Shown here in pieces: positions 25,013 through 38,100 of a stretch of DNA of 64,000 bases. Numbering within the stretch: position 1 is the first letter of the stretch; each line of letters starts with the position of its first letter. A program made the position numbers and the translations under genes. The notes beneath the pieces were generated by a model. It did not search any database. It saw nothing but the letters and a program-made list of their open reading frames with translations, and was not told where the DNA came from. Source of the DNA: an uncultured bacterium (GTDB lineage: Bacteria; Bacillota_I; Bacilli_A; RFN20; CAG-826); NCBI GenBank assembly GCA_949290395.1, contig CASERQ010000005.1:1-64000 (forward strand), read 5' to 3'.

Positions 25013-25427
25013 AAACGATCTTGAAGAGATTTCTTTATTAGAAAATTCTTCATTTAAGAATCCATTTAATAAAGAGAATCTTCTTTATGAAATTTCGAAA
25101 AATCCTGTATCAAGATTTTATGTTTTAGTACAAGAAGATAAGATTATTGGTTTTATTGATTTCTGGGTTACTTTTGATTCAGCAACGATTGATCAGATTT
25201 GTGTTAAAGAAGAAGAAAGAAATAAGGGTTTTGCGAGTTTATTGCTTGAAAATGCAATTAATGAAGTGAGGAATGAAGGAGTTGAGTTCTTTACTTTAGA
25301 GGTAAGAAAATCAAATATAAACGCAATTAAATTATATGAAAAGTTTGGTTTTCAACACGTCACCATTAAACCTAAGTATTATGATGATGGTGAAGATGCA
25401 ATTTATATGGTGAAAGGACTGATTTGA
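24990..25427 (+). CDS. rimI: ribosomal-protein-alanine N-acetyltransferase RimI-like
   Basis: GNAT acetyltransferase of about 145 residues. The acetyl-CoA loop reads VKEEERNKGFASLLLENAI near residue 73, followed by LEVRKSNINAIKLYEKFGF typical of RimI. It acetylates N-terminal alanines, classically of ribosomal protein S18. The gene overlaps tsaB, with two possible ATGs (24984 and 24990). It sits between tsaB and tsaD, the normal arrangement in Firmicutes. Confidence 0.9.
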   Translation: MNIRRASENDLEEISLLENSSFKNPFNKENLLYEISKNPVSRFYVLVQEDKIIGFIDFWVTFDSATIDQICVKEEERNKGFASLLLENAINEVRNEGVEFFTLEVRKSNINAIKLYEKFGFQHVTIKPKYYDDGEDAIYMVKGLI

Positions 25428-25430
25428 TAT

Positions 25431-26450
25431 ATGGAAAAGGAATTAGTTATTTTAGGACTTGAAAGTAGTTGCGATGAAACTGCTTGTGCTATCACAAAAG
25501 GCGGCAAGCTTTTAGCAAACGCTATTTCTTCTCAAATTAGTGTTCACCAAAAATACGGTGGTGTTATGCCTGAAATAGCGTCTAGATTGCATCTAGAAAA
25601 TATTGCTTGTGTTTTAGAAGATGCTTTAAAGGAAGCCAAAATAACAGTGGATGAAGTAGACGCAATTGCTGTAACTAGAGGCCCTGGCTTAATTGGTGCG
25701 CTTCATGTTGGAATTCAAGCTGCGAAAACATTATCTTTAATTTATAACAAACCATTAATTCCGGTTCATCATTTAGCAGGTCATATCTATGCTAATGAGT
25801 TTGTATCACCATTAAAATTTCCTCTTTTAGCAGTTGTTGTTAGTGGCGGCAATACTGAACTTGTTTATATGAAAGAACACTTAAACTTTGAAATAATTGG
25901 CGAAACAAAAGATGACGCAATTGGTGAAAGTTTTGATAAAGTTGCTAGAGTCCTTGGATTACCTTATCCTGGAGGAGTTGCTATTGATAAACTTGCTAAA
26001 GTTGGTGAGCATACATATAAATTGCCAAACCCACTTCATGATGGAAGTTTAAATTTCTCTTATAGTGGTCTAAAAACTGCTGTTATTAATTTGAAGCATA
26101 ATTTAGAGCAAAAAGGAGAGGAAATTGTTATAGAAAATATGGCAAAATCTTTCCAAGATGTCGCTGTAGGTATGGTACTTGATAGAGTTAAAAGAGCTAC
26201 GGAATTATATCCTGTGAAACAAGTTGTTCTTGCGGGCGGTGTTAGTGCAAATAGTTATTTAAGAAGTGAAATAACAAAATTGTTTGAAGGCAGTGAAATT
26301 GAAGTTATTATTCCGCCAATTTGGTGCACAACAGATAATGCAGCCATGATTTGTAAAGTTGGCGAATATCTTTATAAACAAAATGTCTTTGCCGATTTAT
26401 CAATTTCTGTAGATCCAAGTTGGAGAATTGAAGATTTTAAAAAATTTTAA
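25431..26450 (+). CDS. tsaD: tRNA t6A transferase TsaD
   Basis: Transfers threonylcarbamoyl to A37 of ANN-decoding tRNAs. The sequence begins with LGLESSCDETACAI, includes the metal ligands HHLAGH near residue 110, VSGGNTELVY near 134 and VLAGGVSANSYLR near 262. At 339 residues it is full length. It is the last gene of the t6A cluster, with asnS 34 bases behind. Confidence 0.97.
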   Translation: MEKELVILGLESSCDETACAITKGGKLLANAISSQISVHQKYGGVMPEIASRLHLENIACVLEDALKEAKITVDEVDAIAVTRGPGLIGALHVGIQAAKTLSLIYNKPLIPVHHLAGHIYANEFVSPLKFPLLAVVVSGGNTELVYMKEHLNFEIIGETKDDAIGESFDKVARVLGLPYPGGVAIDKLAKVGEHTYKLPNPLHDGSLNFSYSGLKTAVINLKHNLEQKGEEIVIENMAKSFQDVAVGMVLDRVKRATELYPVKQVVLAGGVSANSYLRSEITKLFEGSEIEVIIPPIWCTTDNAAMICKVGEYLYKQNVFADLSISVDPSWRIEDFKKF

Positions 26451-26484
26451 TTAGTTTATAATTTTTTTGTTGAAGGAGTGTTTT

Positions 26485-27867
26485 ATGAGTCAAGAAAGAG
26501 AATTAACAGCCAGAAAATTGTTTTTTAGTTTTTATGATGGCAAATTAAACGATAATCAAGAAGTAACATTAGAAGGATGGGTTAAATCTCATAGAAATAA
26601 TGGCTCTGTTGGTTTTATAGAATTTAATGACGGAAGTTATTTTAAAAATATTCAACTTGTCTATGATAAAGACAATAAGAATTTTGAACAAATTTCCAAA
26701 ATTAAGTACGGATCCTCAATTCAAGTAAAGGGTTTAATCAAATTAACTCCTGAGATGAAGCAACCTTTTGAAGTACATATTGATTCAGCTACTGTTTTAG
26801 GAGATTGTGCTGAAGATTATCCTCTTCAAAAGAAAAAACATAGTTTTGAATTCTTGAGAGATATTGCTTATTTAAGACCACGTGCAAATACTTTTAATGC
26901 TGTATATAGAGTTAGAAATACATTAGCTTATGCAATCCATAAATTCTTCCAAGAACGCGGATTTATGTATGTTCATACTCCTATTATTACAGCAAACGAC
27001 GCTGAGGGCGCAGGACAAGTCTTTCATGTCGTAAACGACTTTAAGCATCCTGATGAATTTTTTAATTCTTCAGCATGTTTAACAGTTTCTGGCCAATTGC
27101 ATGTTGAATCCTTTGCTCTTGCTTTTAGAGATGTTTATACCTTTGGTCCAACTTTTAGAGCTGAAAATAGTAATACAAATAGACACGCAAGTGAATTCTG
27201 GATGATTGAACCTGAAATTGCTTTTGCTGACTTAGATGATGATATGGATCTTATTGAAAGTTTCCTTAAATATATCATCAAGTATGTTTTAGATAATTGT
27301 CCTGAAGAAATGAAATTTTTCGATACATTCATTGATAAAGGTGTTATTGAGAAATTGAATAACGTTATCAACGCTCCTTTTGTAAGAATGGATTATACAA
27401 AAGCTATTGAATTATTAGAAAAAGCCGTAAAAGCCGGACATAAATTTGAAAATAACAATATTTTCTGGGGTATGGATTTAAATAGCGAGCATGAAAGATA
27501 TGTTACTGAAGAGATTGTTAAAGGACCAGTTTTCTTAATTAACTATCCAAAAGAGATTAAAGCTTTCTATATGAAACTTAACCCTGATAACAAGACAGTT
27601 GCAGCCTGTGATTTACTTGTACCAAAAGAAGGTGAAATTGTTGGTGGTTCTCAAAGAGAAGAAGATTATTCTAAACTACAGGCTAAGATGAAAGAATTAG
27701 GTAACGAGAAAGGGCTCGAGTGGTACTTGAACTTAAGAAAATATGGTGGTTGTATCCATAGCGGTTTTGGCCTTGGATTTGATCGTTTATTAATGTATAT
27801 CACTGGAATGCAAAATATTAGAGACGTTCAACCTTTCCCACGTTGCCCAGGTAGTTTAAAATATTAA
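26485..27867 (+). CDS. asnS: asparaginyl-tRNA synthetase
   Basis: Class IIb synthetase charging tRNA-Asn. It has an N-terminal OB anticodon domain (EVTLEGWVKSHRNNGSVGF), then motif 2 FGPTFRAENSNTNRHASEFW near residue 217 and motif 3 GFGLGFDRLLMYITG near 434. The ATG at 26485 has GAAGGAG ahead of it; an upstream TTG at 26467 is less likely. With asnS present, the GatCAB genes at 32-36 kb are most likely needed for Gln-tRNA-Gln only. Confidence 0.96.
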   Translation: MSQERELTARKLFFSFYDGKLNDNQEVTLEGWVKSHRNNGSVGFIEFNDGSYFKNIQLVYDKDNKNFEQISKIKYGSSIQVKGLIKLTPEMKQPFEVHIDSATVLGDCAEDYPLQKKKHSFEFLRDIAYLRPRANTFNAVYRVRNTLAYAIHKFFQERGFMYVHTPIITANDAEGAGQVFHVVNDFKHPDEFFNSSACLTVSGQLHVESFALAFRDVYTFGPTFRAENSNTNRHASEFWMIEPEIAFADLDDDMDLIESFLKYIIKYVLDNCPEEMKFFDTFIDKGVIEKLNNVINAPFVRMDYTKAIELLEKAVKAGHKFENNNIFWGMDLNSEHERYVTEEIVKGPVFLINYPKEIKAFYMKLNPDNKTVAACDLLVPKEGEIVGGSQREEDYSKLQAKMKELGNEKGLEWYLNLRKYGGCIHSGFGLGFDRLLMYITGMQNIRDVQPFPRCPGSLKY

Positions 27868-27872
27868 TAGGT

Positions 27873-28148
27873 ATGAATTACGAACAAGAAAATAGTGACA
27901 TTTATTTAACGCCAGAAGACAGAAAAACTCATATTGAGCCTTCTTTTCTTTCTCATGAAAGCGAAAATTTAGAAAATGAAAATTTTCGTGAAAATAAAGA
28001 AGAAAGTATAAAACGTAAAGAAGAAAATGCAATTTTAAAGAAAAAGAAGAAGAACTTTATCTTGTTTTCTGTTATTACTATCGTTGATCTTGTTTTGGTT
28101 GGATATATACTCTATCTAATCATTTCTATTTTCGCTGATATTGCTTGA
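27873..28148 (+). CDS. small acidic/basic protein with C-terminal membrane helix
   Basis: A 91-residue protein. The first 50 residues are highly charged, then a KKKKK run precedes one membrane helix (about 65-87), so the N-terminus should be cytoplasmic. There are 5 bases between it and asnS. A strong terminator follows directly. Function is unknown. Confidence 0.6.
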   Translation: MNYEQENSDIYLTPEDRKTHIEPSFLSHESENLENENFRENKEESIKRKEENAILKKKKKNFILFSVITIVDLVLVGYILYLIISIFADIA

Positions 28149-28151
28149 TTT

Positions 28152-28180
28152 ATGGAACACCTTTAGGTGTTCCATTTTTT
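28152..28180 (+). terminator. intrinsic terminator after asnS unit
   Basis: ATGGAACACC pairs with GGTGTTCCAT around TTTA, followed by T to 28180. It closes the run that includes tsaD, asnS and the small membrane protein. Confidence 0.93.
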
Positions 28181-28222
28181 AAAATTAAGTAGTCATTTCT
28201 TCTATTTTTAAAAGGTCAAAAA

Positions 28223-28231
28223 TGATATACT
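28223..28231 (+). promoter_or_regulatory. extended -10 (TGATATACT) for pcrA
   Basis: TG-A-TATACT ends 9 bases before the pcrA ATG (28241). The leader would be only a few bases, and no Shine-Dalgarno is present. Confidence 0.55.
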
Positions 28232-28240
28232 TTTTAGGCT

Positions 28241-32773
<4,533 letters not shown>

Positions 32774-32775
32774 TT

Positions 32776-34257
32776 ATGAAACATATATTAGATTTAACTA
32801 TTGCTGAAATTCACGAAGCACTTCTTGAAGGGAAGGTAACACCATTAGATTTAACCAAAGAAGCTTTAAGAAGATGCAAAGAAAATAAAGACAATGCTTT
32901 CGAAATGATTATCGAAGAAGATGCTTTAAAGAAGGCTGATGAATTGTCGAAAATGCCTGTTCCTAAAGATAATTTTTTCTTTGGTATACCTTATGTAGCA
33001 AAAGATAATTTTTCTACCAAAGGTTATGAAACTACAGCAAGTAGCAACATTTTAAATGGATACATTCCACTTTTTGATGCAAGCGTTATTAAATATTTAA
33101 ATGAAGCTGGCGCAATTATGATTGCTAAATCAACTTTAGATGAACTTGCAATGGGCGGTACTGGGACTACAGGACATAAAGGAATTACTTTTAATCCTTG
33201 GGATAAATCCCATACTAGATTAGTTGGTGGATCAAGTGCAGGCAGCGCTGTCTCGGTTTCGGATGCTATTGTACCTTTTGCTTTAGGAAGCGATACTGGT
33301 GACTCAGTTAGAAAACCAGCTTCTTATTCTGGACTTGTTGGTTTTAAACCAACATGGGGACTTGTCTCTCGTTTTGGTTTATTTCCTTTTGCTCCAAGTT
33401 TAGACCATGTTGCTTATTTTACTAGATCTGTTTTTGATGCAGCAATTGCGACAAGCTTATTATCTAGACACGATGAGAACGATTCTACATCCTCTTATAA
33501 GGATAGACCTAATTATTTAAATCTTGATTCATCTGTTAAAGGAAAGAAGATTGCAGTTATTAAAGGGATAATAAACTCTATAACGGATAAACATGTTTTA
33601 AATGTTTTTGATAAAAGTGTTAATTTTTTAGAAAAAAATGGCGCAAAAGTTGACTATATTGATTTTAATGCGGATTTATTAAAAGCAATTTATCCAGCTT
33701 ACGTTGTTATATCATGTGCTGAAGCAACAAGTAATGATGCTAATTTAGATGGAATTAAATTTGGCCCTAATTATGGTGGAAAATCATATCAAGAAGTAAT
33801 GTTTAATGCTCGTACAAAGGGATTTTCTGCATTAATTAAAAGAAGATTTGTTATTGGAAGCTATGCGCTTATGAGAGAAAATCAAAATGAAGTTTTTTTG
33901 AGGGCGCAAAAAGCCAGAAGGCTTATCGTAGATGCTTGTAATAAGATTTTCGAATCTTATGATGCTATTTATTGTCCAGCCGCTCCAAGTATTGCTCCAT
34001 TTATTAACAAAACATCTGAAAATGTTAGTGAAGATTTCATGATTGCTGATAACTGGTTGGCGATTGGCAATTTCGGTGGATATCCATCAATCACTTTACC
34101 AATTGGATTTGAAAATGATTTACCATTCGGTGCTAATTTAATTTGTAAACCTTTTGATGAAATAAATTTATTTAATATATCCCTTAAGATTGAAGAAGGA
34201 ACTGGCTTAAAGAACTTGAGTTATCCTAAGTATATGGAAGAAAAGGAGGCAAAATAA
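32776..34257 (+). CDS. gatA: Asp/Glu-tRNA amidotransferase subunit A
   Basis: Amidase subunit that releases ammonia from glutamine for tRNA-dependent amidation. The Ser-Ser-Lys triad is present: Lys in YVAKDNF near residue 77, Ser in GGSSAGSAVS near 153 and Ser in GSDTGDSVRKPAS near 177. The usual TGGS is TGDS here. Length is 493. It is 1 base from gatB. Confidence 0.96.
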   Translation: MKHILDLTIAEIHEALLEGKVTPLDLTKEALRRCKENKDNAFEMIIEEDALKKADELSKMPVPKDNFFFGIPYVAKDNFSTKGYETTASSNILNGYIPLFDASVIKYLNEAGAIMIAKSTLDELAMGGTGTTGHKGITFNPWDKSHTRLVGGSSAGSAVSVSDAIVPFALGSDTGDSVRKPASYSGLVGFKPTWGLVSRFGLFPFAPSLDHVAYFTRSVFDAAIATSLLSRHDENDSTSSYKDRPNYLNLDSSVKGKKIAVIKGIINSITDKHVLNVFDKSVNFLEKNGAKVDYIDFNADLLKAIYPAYVVISCAEATSNDANLDGIKFGPNYGGKSYQEVMFNARTKGFSALIKRRFVIGSYALMRENQNEVFLRAQKARRLIVDACNKIFESYDAIYCPAAPSIAPFINKTSENVSEDFMIADNWLAIGNFGGYPSITLPIGFENDLPFGANLICKPFDEINLFNISLKIEEGTGLKNLSYPKYMEEKEAK

Positions 34258-34258
34258 T

Positions 34259-35683
34259 ATGAATTTTGAAACAGTTGTTGGTATTGAAATTCACGTCGAA
34301 ATGAAAACTAAGTCTAAAATGTTTTCATTGGCGCCTATTAGTTTTGGTTTAACTCCTAACACCGAAGTTGTGGCTTTAGATATAGCTTTTCCTGGAACAA
34401 TGCCTCGAGTCAATAAAGAAGCTGTTAAAAATGCTATTAGAGTTTCAAACGCATTACATATGCATATTGACCAAGAAATCTGGTTTGATAGGAAAAATTA
34501 TTTTTATTCAGATCTTCCTAAAGGTTATCAAATTACTCAACAAGCTAGACCTATCGGCAGTGAAGGTTATTTAGTTATTAATGTTGATGGTAAGGAAAAG
34601 AAAATTGGTATCGAAAGACTTCACATGGAAGAAGATACATGTATGCAACATCACTTTAGTGATTACACTCTTCTAGACTATAATAGAGCTGGCATCCCTC
34701 TTATTGAAATTGTCTCTAAACCAGAAATAAGAAGTGGCGAAGAAGCTAGAAAATACGTAGAAAAAATTAGAGAAATTGTTACATTTTCTAATGTATCTGA
34801 TGGAAAAATGGAAGAGGGTTCTTTACGTTGCGACGTTAATGTTTCTATTAGACCTTATGGAAGCGATAAATTTGGTACTAAAGTAGAAATTAAAAATCTA
34901 AATTCAATTGCTAATGTTGAAAAAGCTATTGACTATGAAGCAAGAAGACAAAGTGAATTATTGCTTTTAGGTAAAGAAGTCGAACAAGAAACAAGAAGAT
35001 TTGATGAAGCAAAGAAAGAAACAGTTTTAATGAGAAAGAAAACTGATGCTGCTGATTACAAATACTTTACAGAACCAAACATTCCGCCAATTAGACTTAG
35101 TGATGAATTTGTTAAAGATGCTATTGATACTTGTCCAGAATTATATGATGAAAAACTTTATAGATTTCTTAATAACTATAAACTTAACGAAGTTGATGCA
35201 AAAATTCTTTTAGCAAGTGTTGAAATGGCAGATTATTATGACAAAGCTGCAAAATTTACAAGTTTATACCAACCTTTAGCTAATTTTATGATTAGTGAAG
35301 TTAATGGTTATTTAAATAAAAACAACTTAACTATCTCTAAGTTTAACATTGACCCAAAATTTATTAGTGAATTAGTCGAACTTTTACAATCTAAGAAAAT
35401 CAATTCTTCCCAAGGTAAGCAAATTTTTGAAAAATTAGTTAAAGAAAATCGTTCACCTTTAATAATTCAAAAAGAGTTAGGTGCAACTCTTGTTAATGAT
35501 GAAGGAACAATTCTTAAATTAGTTTTAGAAGTATTGGATGCTAACCCAACTTTAAGAGATGATTTTAAAGCTGGAAAAACTAGAACCCAAGGCTTTGTTA
35601 TGGGTCAAATCATGAAAAAGACTGGTGGTAAAGTTGATCCAATGATTGCTAACAAATTAATTCTCCAAGAATTAAAGAAATAG
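34259..35683 (+). CDS. gatB: Asp/Glu-tRNA amidotransferase subunit B
   Basis: Kinase and transferase subunit that activates Glu-tRNA-Gln and adds ammonia. It starts with the hallmark ETVVGIEIHVEMKTKSKMFS. It carries DRKNYFYSDLPKGYQITQ near residue 79, the metal-site region RLHMEEDTCMQHH near 122 and the C-terminal YqeY-like tail ending in GQIMKKTGGKVDP. Length is 474. A GGAG sits before the ATG in the gatA end. Confidence 0.97.
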   Translation: MNFETVVGIEIHVEMKTKSKMFSLAPISFGLTPNTEVVALDIAFPGTMPRVNKEAVKNAIRVSNALHMHIDQEIWFDRKNYFYSDLPKGYQITQQARPIGSEGYLVINVDGKEKKIGIERLHMEEDTCMQHHFSDYTLLDYNRAGIPLIEIVSKPEIRSGEEARKYVEKIREIVTFSNVSDGKMEEGSLRCDVNVSIRPYGSDKFGTKVEIKNLNSIANVEKAIDYEARRQSELLLLGKEVEQETRRFDEAKKETVLMRKKTDAADYKYFTEPNIPPIRLSDEFVKDAIDTCPELYDEKLYRFLNNYKLNEVDAKILLASVEMADYYDKAAKFTSLYQPLANFMISEVNGYLNKNNLTISKFNIDPKFISELVELLQSKKINSSQGKQIFEKLVKENRSPLIIQKELGATLVNDEGTILKLVLEVLDANPTLRDDFKAGKTRTQGFVMGQIMKKTGGKVDPMIANKLILQELKK

Positions 35684-35691
35684 GAATTTTA

Positions 35692-38100
35692 ATGGCGCTT
35701 AAAGAAATAATAAACAACGAAGAAACAATCTTTATAGCTCCATTAGAATTGAAAGATTTCTTTTTTGAGTCGAGAAAAGAAAATCCTTTTTTAAACTTTA
35801 AATTTTTTACATTAGATGATGTAGTTAGAAATTTAAGAGGTGATTATCTTAATAAAAATGTACTTAAAATAGGGCTACATTTTTTTGATGGTTTAACTTA
35901 CTCCACTATTAAAGAAATTGCAAAATTTGTCTTTTATTGTAATGATATAAGTCTTTCAAGTGATAAAAAAATAGTTGAGTTTTGCGATCTTATTAAGGAA
36001 AAAGGATATTTAAAATTCAATAAGGACTTCTTGAATTTATTAAAAAATAGAAAACTTATTTTTGTTAATTATACTGAAAGTTCTTATGTAAAAAACTTAT
36101 TAGAAAAATATCAAATTACAAATTATTCATTTATAGAACTCTTTGATTTGTTTGAGTATGAACATAACAAACCATATCATGAATTTTTTAATCATGGCGA
36201 TGAGTTGAAGTATGCTTTAAATAAAATCTTATCCGAAATTAACTCAGAGAATATTGATAATTACAAAGTAATTTTAGACTTTGATCGATACGATTATTAT
36301 CTTAAACTATTTACTTCTAATTTAAAAATTCCTATTGAGATTAAAAAAAGAAGGACTCTTAAAGATTCAGCATTATTTAAAGAAATTTATTCTTTAGTCG
36401 ATGACGACTTTAATGTTCTTGAATATTTAAGTTTAAACAGAGATAACTATGATCAAGAGGAATTTAATACTTTTTATAAAGCAATAGAGTTTTTCGACCT
36501 AGATACCTTAAAGAATAAACGTATTAACTTTAAGGAAATCTTTTCTTCTATTTCGTTAAATGAAGATAAATATTTACACTCTTTAGAATTTAATAAGAAT
36601 ATTACTTTCTCGAAATCTAAAAATATTTTTGTTCTTGGATTGGATAACTCGTTCTTACCTAAAGTAATCAAAGATACCAATTATTTTTCTTATGATTATT
36701 TAGTAAAATGTGGTTTCGATTCTTTAGATGAAACAAACATAATGAAAAACAAATTAGAAGTAGCTTTCTTGTATCAACCTTCTTTAAGATTTATCTCGTA
36801 TCATTTGAAAGATAATAATGGAAAATATCAAAAGAGCTATTATTTAGAATCCTCGGATTTTAAAAAGGTTAATAACGATATTTTAAGACACGAATATGTG
36901 ACCGATGTTTCGAAGCTTTATTATCGCAATCTCTTTGATAAATTTATTAAAAATGGTTTAAAAAATAAAGAATTAGAAATGTATAAAGCTTTTTATGGCC
37001 AAGAACTAGAAAGTTATAATCCTCTTTTTACAAGACTTAAATCTTATACTTATGATGAAAAAAAGAAACATTCGTATAGTTCATTAAAAACTCTTTATTT
37101 ATGTCCTTTTTCATATTATTGCGATGAAATTTTAAATTTAACAATCAACGAGAAAAGTATCTACCAAAAATATGGAACTCTGGCTCACTCAATTTTAGAA
37201 CATGCTTATGAAGAATCTTTTGATTTTGACAGTCAAGCAAAAATAGAAATCAATAAACTAATTGAAAGAGGAAATGTTATAGACCCAAAAGAAGAAGTTT
37301 TATTAAAGCGTTTTCTTTTTGAATTAAAAAAATCTGTTGAAATAATCTTATTTCCTCATAAAGAGAAGATGTCATATAAAACAAGTTATTCAGAAATAAC
37401 AGTTTATGCGAATAAAGATATATCCGGGTTAGATGTCAATTGGGAAAGTGGTGAATCTACTCCAAAAGTTTTTCATACTACATTTAAGGGAACAATTGAC
37501 TCGGTTATAGAAACAAGTGAAAATCGACTTTTTATTGTAGATTACAAAACCGGAAAAGATACTTTTAGCAAGGACACTGTTTTTAAATATCAACTAGAAT
37601 TACAACTTCCTACTTACATTTACCTTATTCATAATTCAACAAGCAGACTTTTTGATAATAAAGAAGTTTATGGTGTATTTCTAGAAAAGGTGATTGCTTC
37701 TGATGGGCGTTTTTATAATTATAAGAATCCTACAGAAGATGATCTTTCCTGTTTGAAACTAGATGGAGCATATTTAGAAGATTACGAAACAATGTTGAGT
37801 TTTGATTATTCTATAGATGATGATAAAAAGCAGAGTTTATTTGTTAAAGGATTACAAACAGGTTCTAAAGGTAAAAAGTTATCACGTGCGGGAGCCGCAA
37901 AAGTTAGAGCGTTAAACCGTGAAGAATTTGCAAAATTAGATAAAGTTGTTGAAGAGAATTACTTTGATTGTGTTAGGAAAATTGCAGCAGGCAGCTTCCA
38001 TATTGAACCTTATAAAAAATCTAGCGAATATCCTGGATGCAAATACTGCAAACATAAGGATATCTGTTTCCAAAGAATTAAAGATTTGGAGGAAGAATAA
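35692..38100 (+). CDS. addB: AddB/RexB-like subunit of the ATP-dependent helicase-nuclease
   Basis: Works with AddA in double-strand break repair. The 802-residue protein is shorter than B. subtilis AddB (about 1160) and shows no Walker A in its N-terminal region, as in RexB-type subunits. The C-terminal nuclease domain is intact, with HSYSSLKTLYLCPFSYYC near residue 460, TIDSVIETSE and the catalytic VDYKTGKDTF near 618. The terminal CKYCKHKDIC completes, with the first Cys, an iron-sulfur cluster. addA follows with no gap. Confidence 0.85.
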   Translation: MALKEIINNEETIFIAPLELKDFFFESRKENPFLNFKFFTLDDVVRNLRGDYLNKNVLKIGLHFFDGLTYSTIKEIAKFVFYCNDISLSSDKKIVEFCDLIKEKGYLKFNKDFLNLLKNRKLIFVNYTESSYVKNLLEKYQITNYSFIELFDLFEYEHNKPYHEFFNHGDELKYALNKILSEINSENIDNYKVILDFDRYDYYLKLFTSNLKIPIEIKKRRTLKDSALFKEIYSLVDDDFNVLEYLSLNRDNYDQEEFNTFYKAIEFFDLDTLKNKRINFKEIFSSISLNEDKYLHSLEFNKNITFSKSKNIFVLGLDNSFLPKVIKDTNYFSYDYLVKCGFDSLDETNIMKNKLEVAFLYQPSLRFISYHLKDNNGKYQKSYYLESSDFKKVNNDILRHEYVTDVSKLYYRNLFDKFIKNGLKNKELEMYKAFYGQELESYNPLFTRLKSYTYDEKKKHSYSSLKTLYLCPFSYYCDEILNLTINEKSIYQKYGTLAHSILEHAYEESFDFDSQAKIEINKLIERGNVIDPKEEVLLKRFLFELKKSVEIILFPHKEKMSYKTSYSEITVYANKDISGLDVNWESGESTPKVFHTTFKGTIDSVIETSENRLFIVDYKTGKDTFSKDTVFKYQLELQLPTYIYLIHNSTSRLFDNKEVYGVFLEKVIASDGRFYNYKNPTEDDLSCLKLDGAYLEDYETMLSFDYSIDDDKKQSLFVKGLQTGSKGKKLSRAGAAKVRALNREEFAKLDKVVEENYFDCVRKIAAGSFHIEPYKKSSEYPGCKYCKHKDICFQRIKDLEEE

